Shown here: piece after piece, positions 37,701 through 53,679 of the stretch
How the letters are laid out: each line of letters opens with the position of its first letter
Position numbering within the stretch: the first letter of the stretch is position 1
NCBI RefSeq assembly: GCF_001577835.2
Contig: NC_029529.1
Coordinates: 9,364,157 to 9,428,156 of the forward strand
DNA length: 64,000 bases
Direction of reading: 5' to 3'
Source: Coturnix japonica
Taxonomy: Eukaryota > Chordata > Aves > Galliformes > Phasianidae
Notes under the pieces: model-generated
What the model saw: the letters and a program-made list of their open reading frames with translations, nothing else
The model's database searches: none
Told to the model about the DNA's origin: nothing
Program-made: the position numbers and the translations under genes

Positions 37701-38904
37701 AAAATCACATCCCTTTGTTGTTATTTGTGTCTTAGCTGAGTGTTGTCTGTAATGCTGGGCAGGGCATTAGCTGGTGGATTGCAACTGCCATCCATATTTG
37801 GACAATTTAAAGCCGTGTTTTTGTTTCCATCTCTGTTCTACTTAAGAGGAGGGTGAAAAGCTTAAGCTGGTGTACGAACGTGACTATCCACTTTTACTTT
37901 CTCGGTACCCTGAACAATTAAACACAAATGCCTTTGTCCCTCTGTGACTTCATTCTTAAAAGAGCTTTTTAATTTTAGTCATTAGTTTCAGGAAGGAATA
38001 ATGAAAGTTTGTCATTGACAGGAAGGCGGCATCTCAGATGTGTGAGGGATCTCCTCCATAATTCATGGGCTGGAGAGCTTGGCTGTAGAAAGGACAGTGC
38101 AAAAGGAAGATGAGATTTCAGATGAGTCTTGGACCTAAAGACAGCATTTCTATTTGTGATATTTTCTTGCCCTATATCACCACACATTTTGCTAACTCAT
38201 CCAGATATTTTTAGATTTTCTTATTTAAGAACATACCAAATTATTGGTTATTTTTGTATTACTTGTTCTGTCCTTTCTGATAGAAGGGAGTTTGCACACC
38301 AGAGCTGCGCTGATTTATTTCTCTTCCATCTGTCCCTTTGTGTACCTGCAAGCTGTGCAGGAGTGCTGCAGTTTCTCATCATTTCCCTCTCTTATAGATT
38401 CCTTGAGGATTTTTCTTGTTGTTTGATGAGCCATGTGTCACTGTTGGTTTGCTGAGGTGGGCTCCTCTGCTGTAGGATGTGAATGAGAGCAGATCTGACT
38501 CTGGCTGCAGTGAATCTGAATGCAAACACAGAATTGTTGCAGGAGTTTTGCAGCAGGCTTGGATCCACCGAAGCACACTGTGGTGTCTGCAGGCCAGAGT
38601 CAGCCACACGTTCCCTTCCTTGACCGAGTAAACTGTATGACTCTGCCTGAAGTGAATTAAGGAGCACTCGTGATTTTCATCTTCTGTTTGAGTTGAAGAT
38701 ATTGTAAGTTCTAGGAGATGTGCTAATAGCCGAGCTGATTTGCTTTCGATGAATCTGCCTTGTGCAGTTCAAAGGCTGTCAACTTTGTACAAAAGAGATT
38801 GAACTCACTGAGTTTCTTAGAAGGATAGAAAGGATGACTCAGGGGACTACTGACTATACTGGGGAGAATCATGGGACAGATTCTCCTGCAATTTCTCTAA
38901 AGTC

Positions 38905-39829
38905 TTATGGAAGAGAGGAAAGTGATATGGGATAACCAGCATGGCTTTATCAAAAGCAAGTCCTGCCAGACCAGCCTAGTGACCTTCTGTGATGGTATAA
39001 CTGCATCAATGGACAAGGGAAGATCCACTGATGTCATCTGTCTAGACTTTAGTAATAAGGCCTTTGACGTGGTTTCCTACAATACTCTGCTCTCCAGACT
39101 GGAAAGATATAGATTTGATGGGTGAACTGTTTGACAGACAAGGAACTGGTTGCAAATTCATATTCAGAGTAGTGGGACCAGTACTCTTCAATATCCTCAT
39201 CAGCTACATGAAGAGGGACTGAATACACCATCAGCAAGCTAGGGGACACCAGCCTGTGTTGTATGTTTGATACACCCAAGGAATGGGATGCTGTGCAGAG
39301 AGACCTAGACAGGCTCAAGCAGTGTGCCCAATAGAGGTGCACCATGAGGTGCAACAGAGCCAATTATAAGGCCTTGCACCTGGGTTGCGGCAACCCTGCT
39401 GTCAATGCAAGCTGGAGAACAAAAGGATTGAGCACAGCATTGCATAACAGGGCATGTGAGTGCTGGTGAAGAGAAGGCTCCAGGGAGACCTGAGAGTAAC
39501 CTTTCAGTAGCTGAATGGGGGCGTATGAAGGAAGGGAAAAGGATTTTTTAGCAGGATCTGCTGTGATAGGGCAAGGGGAAATGGTTTCAAACTAAAGGAG
39601 GGGAGATTTCAGTGGGGTATAAGAAAAAAGTTCTTTGTGATCAGGTTGTGAAGCACTGGCACAGGCTGCCCAAAGGGGTGATGTGTGCCCCATCCCCAGA
39701 AACATTCAAGGCCAGGCTGGACCAGGCTGTGGGCAGCCTAATTGAACTGTAGGTGTCCCTGTTCCTTGCAGGAGAGTTGGACTAAATGACCTTTAAAGGT
39801 CCCTTCAGACTCAAGCAATTCTATGAAAC
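38905..39829 (+). mobile_element. CR1 LINE, 3' part with reverse-transcriptase remnant
   Basis: A sense CR1 copy. The left part encodes a recognisable piece of the reverse transcriptase (HGFIKSKSCQTSLVTFCDG, then DVICLDFSNKAFDVVS); the middle is shortened by internal deletion; the right part continues through KKFFVIRL-like coding sequence and the CR1 3' end (GGTCCCTTCAGACTC, CAATTCTATGA). Frame is disrupted, so it is inactive. The element ends about 145 bp before the first coding exon of CARHSP1. Confidence 0.93.
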
Positions 39830-39993
39830 AGCAGGAGATTTTGGTTAAACTGTGTCCATATGTACGTCGACAGGAAATGAGTCATATTCTTACAAAATCA
39901 TAAGCTGAAGAATTCGTGACTTTTGTATGAAAATTTCCATTTGTGGCTAAGTCAGATCTCCTTCAATCTCTAGGTTTTTCTCTGGCATCAGGA

Positions 39994-42900
39994 ATGTCTT
40001 CTGAGCCTGCTGCATCTCCTTCGGAGCAGTCCCCCTCCTCTCTGCACTCATCCAGTTCTCTTCATCTGCCTGAAAACCGCAGGACAAGAGATCGCTCCCC
40101 ATCTCCCATGAGGGGGTACCTCATCCCCAGCCCACTGCCCACACGGCGCACCAGGACATATTCAGCGTGAGTACTGAGAAAACTGCACTTAGTAGGGACA
40201 GCCAAGTGATTGTGTTTGGGCAGATTGATCCAGACCCTCACTTAGGTGAAGGGAGGTTGAGTTTGTTGTATCTGGAAAGCGCTTTGGTCTTTTACTGTTA
40301 TCTTGTTATCTTTATCCCCTAAAATCTCATGGGATTAGAATTTTATTAGTCTAAATTGCTTGTAGTTTTCTGCACTCTGTTTGGATAAAGAAAGTTGAAA
40401 GTATTTTCCTCTCTTTAAGACCAGATTGGTGCTATTAAATAGTTGCTGCTGAGGAATATACTCGCAGTGTAGTGAATGGGTTATTTGGACCATTGTGCTC
40501 ATATGCATGAAGTGCTGCAGCTGAACCTTCTGCATCCGTGCTCAGCAGTGAACTGCTTTTTGTGCTTTTATTTCCCAGAACTGTGAGAGCATCAGAGGGT
40601 CCCATCTACAAAGGCGTCTGTAAGTGTTTCTGCCGCTCTAAAGGCCATGGCTTCATTTCTCCTGCAGATGGAGGGCCTGACATCTTCGTACACATTTCTG
40701 AGTAAGTTGCTGCTGAGGAAGCTGGAGTCTCAGTTTTTCTTGGTGACTTAATGCTTTTGATATATCACGTTCTAAGAACAGCTTATAGCCTGTCACCCTT
40801 AGTACAAAACAGTTATGCACATGTTACAGAAAAAGAAGACAATAATTTACCTCTGCCAGTATTACTATAAATCTGTTGAGAACTAGTAGATCATTCTGTC
40901 AAGTCTATTAGAATAAGCTGTTTTTCTTCAACCCAGGAGCTTGCATTTTATGTGAAACAAATCATCTAGGCAATATCAGGCTTTAAATTAAAGTTTTCCA
41001 CCACTGAAAACTCATTCTTTTTTCCTTGCGCTGCTCAAATCGTTATTTTAATAAAGGTTAATTACCTTTACTGTTTAGAAAAGTCATTTGTGTAGCTTCA
41101 GTCTCAATCAGTTCATGGTTAAAGTTTTCTCTGTTAGGGGGTTCATTAGTAACTCTGTGTTTTTCCCTTGAACTCATGAAGATCTGTCACATCTGAATAT
41201 ACCTTTTGATAAATCAAATGAATCGAGCTTTTCAAGTTGGTAATTTTTTTTTCCTCCCATCTAAAACAGTCTTTCCACTTTCTTTTCTAAGTGTGCTGCA
41301 GCCTTTAAATATTACTTTAAAAAGAGGGGGGAAGGGGTGGGGAGAAAATACATCTGTGTGGATATTTTCAGTATGGAGGGATAAGAATCTCCTTCCATAT
41401 TCCTGCTGCTTCTCTTCCTATTCGTCCCATAATCGCATTAGCCCTTCTTGTCTCTAGTCTCTTGCTGAGTTGCTTATCTGCTCTGACCTCTGCATCCTCT
41501 GCAGCATCAGAGTTTGGTGCAATCCCAGATGCAGTCTGTCATCTTCTGGCAGCAGGGCTTGCATTCCTGGCTCCCAGATACATGACTTCATATTTTGTTG
41601 CACTGCAGCACATTTGATTTGAATAGGCTCTGCTTGCCAAGGGATCCAGATCACTCTGGCTGTCTTCGTTATTTATTGCTTGAGTGATCTCCAAGTTTTA
41701 ATAGACAAATTTATATTTGTTTCTAGATGGGGGTTGTTGACCAGCATGGGGGTTGAAACTGGCCTGTGTTAGGATTACTGTTCTCCATCTATTACTTATC
41801 TGTTTAGTTATCAGTGTTTAGTCTAGCTGTTGCTTACAGTGTTGAAGCTACGTAACCCTCATTTGTTTTCTTTGGAGTGGTTGCCCAGTGGTAAGTCAAT
41901 AAAAGCCTTACCAAATTAACTCAGGTGCCCTCAGTTATCTTTTCTGCCCATGCATTTAGCGCATCTCCTTTGAGAATGAGCATGCTGGCATTCTTCCATG
42001 ATGGTCTGTTCAGGGTACACAAACTGCTTCTGCCCTCAGTCGCCCTCTGAACAGCTGTAATTCAAACAACAGCGATGTTTTACTGTTTGTCTGTTTAGCC
42101 AAAATATCTCCTATGCTCGAATCCTATATGACACTACAAAGGTCTTTTTTTGGCTGTTGTGATTTTAGTGGCTTGTGCAAGAGGCCCCATTTCACAGGAG
42201 TCCCTTCTTGTGGGCTGTGCTACTTTCTGTATTGATCCTGTACACTTCCGGAGTGCTTTGACTCTGCGCTGGCTATATGCTCTAGTTAAGTGAGTATACC
42301 CTAGATGTGATGTGCCACTTTTATCCTTTCTTCCAGCCAAGTCATTGTGGTTGTAAAAGTTCACACGCAACCACATTTCTTACTTTCTTATTTGGCTCTG
42401 AAAAGGAAAATGCTGCAATGCAGACAGGCCTATGGGGTGTCCTTCAGACTGGTTTCCTGACCCCATGCTTGATGATGGCCTTGTAGAGTTGATGCTGTAC
42501 TTCTCCCAGGGGTTTGACTCATAGCACCTTTGTGTCCCAGAAGAGATCCTGCACTTGTGCAGTTTCTGGGGCTATTGGAAAGCCAAAATCTGCACTTTCT
42601 GATTCCCTTCAAAATATTAGAGGCGCTTTATCTTGCCCAGGTGGAAGTCTTTGGAAAGCTCTGCCTCTTGTGATCATCACTTTCTTCCTCTTAGTGAGCT
42701 GCATAGTGTTGAACTGACTGTTTAGAGCAGGTATGGAGGAATAATGGTTCTCAAGTGTGGATTTCAGAACTATGACAGGAGATCTCTGGATACCTGAGCA
42801 AGAGCGTGATGCATCTGGTGCACTGGAAGAGAAGAACAGCTTCCTTCCTCGCTGTGGGAGGACCAGGCCACAGCCCCCAGAGACTAGGGCAGTCTCATAG

Positions 42901-45900
42901 CAAAGATCTTGGCTGTTTACAGCTGGGATTTCTTCTGTGCTTGGGCCTCATTCAAACTTGTTTTCCCAGCTAGGACTGTGACTGGTGGGTGACTCCTGCT
43001 ACTGGTTTGCCTGCCAACCATCTCCATAAAGACACTGCTAGCATTGCTGATCTCGGCTGACACTGCATTGGAACGCATTCAAGATTAGAAACTCAGGATA
43101 GTTCCTTACTGTGCTAAGTCTTGTTGTTTAGTGAAGGTGCGAGTTTACAGGGAGGTATACTCAAGAGTTAAATGAGCTTTAAGGAGCTCTCAAGGTAACA
43201 CAGCCCATCGGTCTGTAGGAACTATCAGGATTGTTGACTAACAAAGCTCAGAATTAACTGAAAACTCCGGTTCAAGAATATTTCCATTTGGCTTAGTCTT
43301 TGTCCCCAGAGGTTTAACTAGAGCCCTGGAATATGAATAGCAGCTGTGAGGAGGAAGAGCTAGAACAGCCCTTATTTAGGTAATTTCCTTATAACCTCCC
43401 AGCTCCCTAAAAATAGTGCAAATAAAATGTTCCACCATATCAGGCTGAGACTGGGCTGGGAAATGGGAGTTGCTGGATAAGCTAGAACTCACTCTATTGT
43501 CTCATTCTGACACTGACACCAAGAAAACATTTCCTATTTTTAGCTTAGTATATCAAAGAGTGTTAAAGTTTCTGGATGGAGTTTTTATATATTTATATAT
43601 ATGTATATCCATTCGCTTGAATAGGAATGTGCATACAGATCTCTTTAAAAACAGTGAAGGTCTCCACCTCTACTTTAGATCAACATTTAATGTATAGCTA
43701 GAGTAAAAATAGTTTTTAAAAGTCTATATTTAACTTCCTGTACCAAATTATCCAGGTAAATTTTGTATAGAGTGGCTGCTGCAGACAGACTGTCTTCCAA
43801 GATCTGTTTACTTTCTCTGATCTCCTCCAGCTCATTTACCTTGCAGCACTTAAGGCAATTGCTTCCTGATGGGGGATCAGCCTGCAGCTCAGCCATCTCA
43901 TCACCTTTCAGGTGCCATTATACTGTTCTTTCTTGACACCACCAAAAAATATTGCACAAGCTGGATGCTGTTTGTTTATAAGCCTTGCTTAGTGATGCTG
44001 ATAATGGAGCAAATATGCATATATCCAGTACTACTGTCTCCAGAAGCAGCATTTGGTAGGCAAAAAGCTGCTGTGCCATTCTCAAGTGGATGTGATTGGG
44101 CTGTGAAGTAAGACCTTTGTCCCCAGTTTATATGAAAATCCAGAGGACAGTGGGTTCATAATCTCGTGTTAGGTAGGCACCAAGAATGACTGACAGTCAG
44201 AAAGCTGCAGGGATGAAAAGAATATCTGATCTGTGGGAGACAGGTTTAGTGGCTGAAAGCAGAGGGTGAAATGTGAGTGGTTTGTGTGGTCACAGCCTTC
44301 TCACATAACTTCAGGAAGGACGATATTAGTCTTCATCAGGTCCAGCCAAAACAGAGTATGACAAACAGGAAGATGAGGGAAAGTACTATTGGGAATGAAT
44401 GAGGCTTTATGTCAGTTCAAATAAGGTAAGAAACCAAGAAAGGAACTGACGCTGTCATGGTGATGTTTGGTCCTGTAAGAAGTGCTTCCTAGTTGAGAAA
44501 AGTTCTTATGGGTCCTTTTTCTTATTCTCAGGGAGAAAAAGCCAGCACCACTTGTGTTGCAGGTGCACTGGTTACTGCCTTTTTACCAGAACCCATTCTG
44601 ATATGTATATTCATATTTCAATTTTAAGCCAAACTCATCCCAACAAATTCCACATCATTTTTAGCATTTGAGCTTTACTCATTCCTCACTTCAGATTCAA
44701 ATAATGCATAATTGCTTTTAAGTTCCTGAAACAGCATCTGCCTTTGTGTGTGAGCTTGTCTTTGCTTCAGGAGGTAGCAGAAACCTGCTGTCCTTTTACT
44801 TCAACCACACGTCCTAAATGCTCTTCATAGATTCAAGTGTTTTTGTTGCTGAGTCTCTTCCTGTTTTACAGGAGCTCTCCAAGAGCATGTTCCTGTTCAT
44901 TAAAAAATCCTTTCAGCCCAACTTAAGATCCTTTCCTGGGCAGGGCATCCCTATTGTTTGCTTCCTGTAAAGTGGTGACTTCTGAGCTCGCTGCTTGCTG
45001 TGCACGTTCATCCTCTGTGCGGGAATCAAAGTTGACGCTTGGTGTTGTGGAGTGGGCGGCCACAGTGCTAAGAGGAGGTGCCTCTTTATTTCCAGCTTCA
45101 AGTAGCTGTTGTGCCTCAGCTTGCTGAAACCCTGCCTGTGGCTGCTCCTGGTGCTTGAGGCCAAATGAAGAAACACTTTTCATTAGAATTTGTTCCAGTG
45201 GCTCAGCTGTACTTGAGTAAATGTAGACTTTCTGCTTTGGCTTGTATTGTCAGTGCTCATTCCATCTGAGTTGGAAAACGCTTCCACTGTGTTTTTCATA
45301 GGCTGGTCTTTCTTCATATGGGTGATGGCTGTGTGGTGATGTATTCCACTGAAAGCTAATATCTTGCTCAGGTTGGACTGCTGTGCTGCACAGGTTGTGT
45401 TGTAGCTATGTATTTCTTAGCTCAGATAACAAGTCCTTGATCTTTTGAGACTGATGGCTTGCTCATCTGTTTGCATGCACACTGCAGCAGGGAGGGCTGG
45501 GGAGGCTTGTCTGCTTTGTGTTGGCTCCTCATCCCTTGAGTGTTTCTGTAGTTCTTGCAAGCCTGTCTTCAGGTTGCTGACCTCAACACTAGCTTTTCAG
45601 GTACCAATTAGTACAACGTGGTGTAAGCTTGCTTCCCATCAAGCTTGTCTTCTAACACTTGATGTGTACTTAAGCTGCACTAATGAGCAGTGGGGGGGTG
45701 GATAGTCCTTGACTTCGTGTATGGCTGAAGCTCTCTCAGAAGGCCCTGCCAGGACTTCAAGCAAGCTGAAATGGGAATGAAGATATATCTTGCTCTACTG
45801 TGCAAACTGTGCTTTACTGGTCTTTTCCTCATTTGTGGTGGTCAGTATTTGAGAAAACATACACAAGGGCCATGTGGCAACAAGGGTGTTGCTTTATCAG

Positions 45901-48036
45901 GATCAGGTAAGTGAATCTCTGCTCCCAAGAGGATTATAAATACTGGATGTGCAAATTTTTCACACCCAAAGAAACCTCAAATCCATGAAACCTCAAACCC
46001 GTTGAAGGCTATAAATAAGAGCAAGAGTCTAGAGGTGGGAGCTCCAGAGCAGTACTCTCAGTATGATACAGGGCTGGGCTGACGACAGGTCATCTGGGGA
46101 CTTCTGAAGTAAGTCAAGGTCAGTAGGATCAGCGTGTATGGGCAGGGAAGGCTGTCAGGACTGATCAAGAAGGATTTAGCTTGGCTTTTCTGTAAATATT
46201 TTTTTTTTCTGCTTGCAATTTACTGCCACTTTCCCAAGCACCACCCTGAAGAGTTCATCTTAGGACATTCCCTCTTGGTTCTGGTGTATGGGTGATAGGG
46301 TCTAAAGAATATGTTTCAAGCAACAGGAATGCCTTTAACTCCTTGTAACAGACTGTAGATGTGTATTTAGATATGGGAGCATTTTCAATATTGCATTGAT
46401 AGGATCAGTCAGTGAACAATAGCTTGTTTTTTTTTCCTTAACTTCCCATGGGAGAAGATATGATTTCTGGGTCAGTTTTAGCTTCTGCTGTACATGCCTG
46501 CCTGTCTGCCCTGTATCACAGACTGCTTCTGCTCAGCTGCTGCCTGCTAGCACCAGTCTCCAGCATTGGTTCTGATGCATGAGTCAAGGGAGCAGAAGCT
46601 GAGGAAGAAAAATATTAAAGATAAAGAGAGAGGACACAGTAGGCACCGCTGAAGTCTTGGGTTCATGCAGTGCATTTGTAAGGTAAAATTCCTGGCTGGT
46701 GTGAGCATGCTGTCAGGGAAGGCAAAACAAGCACAACTGTCCAGAAAGGAGTTTATTTCCCCTCCTTCTGAACCCTCCAAAAAAGTACATGAGCAAGTGA
46801 TGCAAATCAGGGCACTGGTAGACTTTAGAATTGTTGTGTATCTGTTCTCTTGTCCTGCTCTCACTGCAAATTGTATCTGCTGATAAATATCTGAACAAAA
46901 TTAAATCTAAAACCTGAATTGTCAAAGAAGGGGAGGGAGACCTCAGTGTGGGCTTGTGAAGTAACGTCCTGTCAAAGAATTATAAAAATGTGGCTCAGAA
47001 GGCATCTCTGCACATCTTCACTGGCACATGCTGGGATTTTTTATTAAAAAGCTCTGACCTTGGACACGAAGTGAGGAAGGCTGTTACTCTTTGCAGCTCT
47101 GTCTCATCAGCACATTGCTCTGGACAAAGGGTGCCAGACCTTATTGCTTTCCCACTGTTCCCAGATAAGACTCACAGTCATATCACAGTAACAGCTGCAG
47201 GGGGGGAATCCTCCAGCATCGCTCAGCATCGCTGGTAGTGGGCAGGTAGGAGCGAGTGTGTGACCTGTGGGAGTCAGGTGCTGGAGGAGAGATGCATTGT
47301 TGTAACACATCAGAACCACTGACTTTTTTCTCCTCCACCTTTTCCCCCCATAGCAAGTGATTTTAAAGCTTCTGGCTCCGTATATATTTTTAAAAACCCT
47401 TCAAGTAATATTTTAAATACCACAGGCAAACTTGAGTGTTATGGTGGAGTTGTAGTGAATCCAGTTGTACAATTCAAATAGAGTTCCAAAGCAAAGTAGC
47501 AAGCAGTGCCAGCTCTGCCCTCTAGTGCACCAGCAGGGAAGAGGCTTTAGGAATGTGGGGAAAGGTGCAGGGATCACAACAGAGCTGTCCTATGTGGGGC
47601 TCAGCTGACTTTTAAGTCGTTTTAGGGGTTGTAGGTAATGGCTTTTCTGTTCTTTAGGCTGGTATTGTTTGTAGTGATCTCACTGGATTTTGCTGTGAGA
47701 CACCTGAAATCAGCCTCAGCTTTGGCTGCTGTTGTGGTGGTGTTTTTGTTTATTTGAAACAACACAAAAGACCACCCAAAATTTCCTTGCACGTATTGAG
47801 ATATTTGTTATGATAGAAAATGAGACTAAAGGAAGAATGTGATTTACAATGATCTGAATCTTCCATTCCACAGCATCGAAGGCGAGTACGTTCCTGTGTC
47901 AGGGGACGAGGTCACCTACAAGGTGTGCACCATCCCACCAAAGAACGAGAAGCTGCAGGCCGTGGAGGTGGTCATTACCCACCTGGCCCCAGGAACCAAG
48001 CATGAAACATGGTCGGGGCACGTCATCAGCTCCTGA
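39994..48036 (+). CDS. CARHSP1: Calcium-regulated heat-stable protein 1 (CRHSP-24), 3 coding exons, 152 aa
   Basis: Coding exons 39994-40166, 40579-40701 and 47874-48036, all GT-AG, joining in frame to TGA. The protein is a small cytoplasmic single-stranded nucleic-acid binder that stabilises mRNAs such as TNF in mammals and is dephosphorylated by calcineurin. Residues 1-57 are a Ser/Pro-rich tail with RDRSPSP (32-38) and RTRTYSA (52-58) kinase sites; Ser57 corresponds to human Ser52. A cold-shock domain follows (about 65-132) with RNP1 KGHGFI (79-84) and RNP2 DIFVHIS (92-98). The C-terminus WSGHVISS is conserved. It is five residues longer than human (147), owing to a Ser-rich insertion near the N-terminus. 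The start at 39994 is chosen because it matches the mammalian MSSEP; an in-frame ATG at 39943 lies before the acceptor at 39973 and is intronic. Intron 2 is 7.2 kb. Confidence 0.97.
40702..47873 (+). other. CARHSP1: CARHSP1 intron 2
   Basis: 7.2 kb intron. I see no nested gene, no clear CR1 copy, and no microsatellite of note; open frames inside are short. Confidence 0.7.
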
Positions 48037-48142
48037 AGTTGCCTGGGGGATGCTGTCTGCGTGGGTCACTGCTCAGCGCCTGCCCAGGGAACCTGACCTA
48101 AGAATAGTCTGCAAATGGTGCGGGAGGAAACACTGCATTGTC

Positions 48143-48148
48143 AATAAA
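48143..48148 (+). terminator. CARHSP1: Proximal poly(A) signal of CARHSP1
   Basis: AATAAA about 110 nt after the stop codon. Further AATAAA copies on the same strand near 48585, 49264 and 49608 could define longer 3' UTRs. A genomic A18 tract at 48205-48222 may mislead oligo-dT-primed data. Confidence 0.5.
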
Positions 48149-48239
48149 AGCAGAAGTAGGCCAAAATTATCATATTTACAGTAGGCCTGATTTAACAAAG
48201 GAGGAAAAAAAAAAAAAAAAAAGCAATCCAGATGCTAAT

Positions 48240-50890
48240 GAAATGAAAAATGTCTTTATTAATGTGTTTACAGGAATGTGTTTTAAAGAGATGTAGTTTG
48301 TGTGCTTTGAGAGGTTGGATTTCTTTTCTTTTTTTTTTTTTTTTTTCCTTTATTTTGAACCAATTCCAGTCCCTCAGGGGACTCGGGGAGCCTTGAAGGA
48401 GAGCCCTTGCAGCACAGCCAGCTATGGCAGATACACAGGTGTAAGGCCCCGTGGGTGCTTGATCACTGTGGTCCCTTGAGCTGTGCTTCTGCAGGTGTCA
48501 GTGTACACTTAGTGCTGGCAGTGGTGCCTCACTGCCTTGACATGAGAGCGAACAAGCTGCTTCGTGCTGCAGTTTGTTTTCCTTGTGGAATAAAGCTTGC
48601 AAGCAGAGCAGCTGCTGCACGGTGGAAAATCTCCATCTGGTGGTTATGCTCTGATGGGCTTCAGGTGCAGCATTTGCAACCATGTCTGCATATGTGTGGA
48701 ATATTGTATGTTTTTTCTAAAACAAACAAAAAAAACCTGGATTGTTCATGTATTTACTTTTGTGCCTTGATGGTTGATTAGCAACAGATTTTATAGGCCA
48801 GTATTACTTAAAAAAAAATCAACAAAAATTAAAAATCGCTTCAAGGTAAGTGGTAGAAAAGCTGTAAAGTAGCTTCAGAGCCTCTGGCTGTGTCTGAATT
48901 GAGACTGCCTTCTTGACTGCATAGAGCTGATAAATGTCTGCTGTGGTGTTTCACTGGCAGGCAGGCGAAATAACTTCTGAAAAGCAAGTTAGGTGCTGTT
49001 GAGCTCACTGAATACTGAAGTACTGTGAGTTACTTACTAGACTCACCTCTGGGTGAAGTAGATTCTACAGCTGTGTTTTTTAGAAGACTTTCTTGATGGG
49101 ATGTGCTCTGGCCACCCTGGCTCTGCCTTCAAGATTGCTTATAGTTGAAATAATGTGACGATGATTTTCCCGTTTGCCTTCCATACCTTTTTTCAAATGA
49201 AGCATTTTTTTTCTCTTTTCTTTCCTAACAGTGGATTTTTATTGACTTTGCACATAAAAAAAAAAAGAATAAAAATAGAAAAAGATTGCATGATACTCTT
49301 CTGTTAGCTACGTGACGTGGTGTAACTTCAGTTGCCTGTTTGCAGTTTTTCCAAGAGAGGCACTCGTTGTCACGAAATGTCTCAGGACTCTTTCACAGCA
49401 GAGATCTGTTCCAAGGTCTGACCTGGGGAGAGCTCAGCTGTATGAAGGTCAGTAACTGCTGTGATGGCTTGTTTTACTTTTAAGCTGTATTACACTGTAG
49501 AGTGCTGTAATGACCTGCCTGCAGCGGCTTTTTGTTTTTAACCATGACTAAGTAATGGTGGGTTTAACACTATCTGGTTTGTGGAGTATCGCGTATTGCT
49601 TTCTTTACAATAAATACAGCCGTTATAACGCTGTAATATGTCTTCAGTCTGATCTCTACATGATCTGTGTTGAAGTTCTTTAGTGTTAAACAGAGAGTGC
49701 AGGTGTCTGCATATGCATACTGTTAAGATGATATACAATACCAGAGTATACAATACCATCTCTTTAGAGATGTTTGTCATAATACTAATGGGTCTGGTCC
49801 AGCATCTGCTTTCATTAAATGGTTGAGACTGAATTATATTATGGAAATACGCATGTGTGAAGTGGGTTAGGCTAGAACTTTTGGATGAGAGCATTAGAGC
49901 ATCCACCACCTCTTTTGAGCTAAATGTTTCTCTTTTTTCCCCTTTTGAACCTGTTAAAAATCATGCAAACCCGAAATGGGAAGCATTAAATTAAGGAACT
50001 TTGTTGTACACGCAGGAAGCACACAACAGGTCTGCTTAAAATAATTTATTTGCCAAAATGACCAACTAGAATTTTTTCATGATGAGATTTTTATTCTCTT
50101 TTTCCAAACTAAACCATTCCCAGAAGAGAATCATTTCCAAATGTCAGATAGGAGAAGTAGGATTAGCAGTTACTCTGATTGGCATGCTTCAATTACATAA
50201 TATAAATATATATAAACATATATCATTTATTATAGCGCTAAAAAATCCCACCCATATTCATATTCTTACCAGGAATTGTGTAATAAGTGACAAGATCGAA
50301 TTTTGTTGCTGCACTCAAGTTATTTTAATATTGGGTTTCCTTTTTTTTTCCCACTGTGGATTTAAAATAGTCTGCAGAAAGTATAGGGCCCATTAACTGT
50401 GCCGTGTATTGGCAGTGCAGGCTGTGCTGAGGAGGTAATCAGCATCAGGTGGCCCAGCCCTCCCAGTAATGGCAGGCTCCACACCTGCTGCTTGTGCACG
50501 AACATGAGCAAGGTCCTTACAGAAAATAAATAGTAAAATGTATCTTTTACTCCGGAGTCTTAAAATTCTTCACAGCATATAAGGTTGTTTATGTATGTTT
50601 TTAAAAAGCCTTCAAAATTTCCATTTTAAATAGCAGCTTCAAAACTGAAACAAGGCATAAATGCCTTGCAGGCCAACATTAAGGCCATAAATCAACAACA
50701 GGCAGATTAATGGGGAGGGATGAGGAGGGAATGCAATGGAATTAATTAGCGATGAAATTTTACTGGTTAGTTTAAAGAGAGGGAAAGAAGGAAAAACAAG
50801 AGGAAAAACAAGGTCATTTTTCCCTGCACAGATTTACAAAATATATTGTCAGGTGTATCTAAAAGAGTGCATCAGTGTAACAGTATCACC
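48240..50890. other. Interval between the convergent CARHSP1 and PMM2 3' ends
   Basis: AT-rich, no coding exon seen. It may contain the longer CARHSP1 3' UTR forms and, on the minus strand, distal PMM2 3' UTR. Confidence 0.5.
48331..48346. repeat. Poly(T) tract
   Basis: An uninterrupted T run within a T-rich stretch in the CARHSP1 3' flank. Confidence 0.8.
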
Positions 50891-50892
50891 CC

Positions 50893-50898
50893 TTTATT
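50893..50898 (-). terminator. PMM2: Candidate poly(A) signal of PMM2
   Basis: AATAAA on the minus strand, about 430 nt after the PMM2 stop. Another lies near 50045. Assignment is by direction and distance. Confidence 0.4.
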
Positions 50899-51330
50899 TT
50901 CCAGTAGTTCCCGTGACTTCAAGCACAAAAACATGAGCAATCAAGTTCTGTGGGTTAACCTGGCCAGAAATGCCTGCTTTTCTAATTGAAATTAATTACT
51001 GTCCTCAAAGTAATGCTCCACAGGGAAACACAGGAGACATAATAAAGTTGTTTGGGCTGATGACTTTAAAGAAACAAACAAAAAAGAACAAAACCACAAC
51101 TAACCAAAAAGTACTTCTGTTAATAGAAACCGTGAAAGGATGGTCCTAAATGAGCTCTGCTCTATTAACCAGTTACCAGGGTTATCTTCACTTAAAACCC
51201 TTCACTTTTCACCCTCAAAGCACATAGTATTTATCACCAATTATAAAAACAATACAGAATGAGGATGGTTTGAACTATTAAGCTGTTTTAACCATTTTGT
51301 AAGTGAGAAGTCTAAAAGAAAGTCTTTTAA

Positions 51331-53679
<2,349 letters not shown>

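Larger units (their letters stand above)
28823..39973 (+). other. CARHSP1: Putative CARHSP1 intron 1
   Basis: About 11 kb between the inferred non-coding exon and the first coding exon. It contains a CTG-type tandem repeat, inverted octamers, a G-run and two CR1 pieces (all listed). No other coding exon was recognised. Confidence 0.5.
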
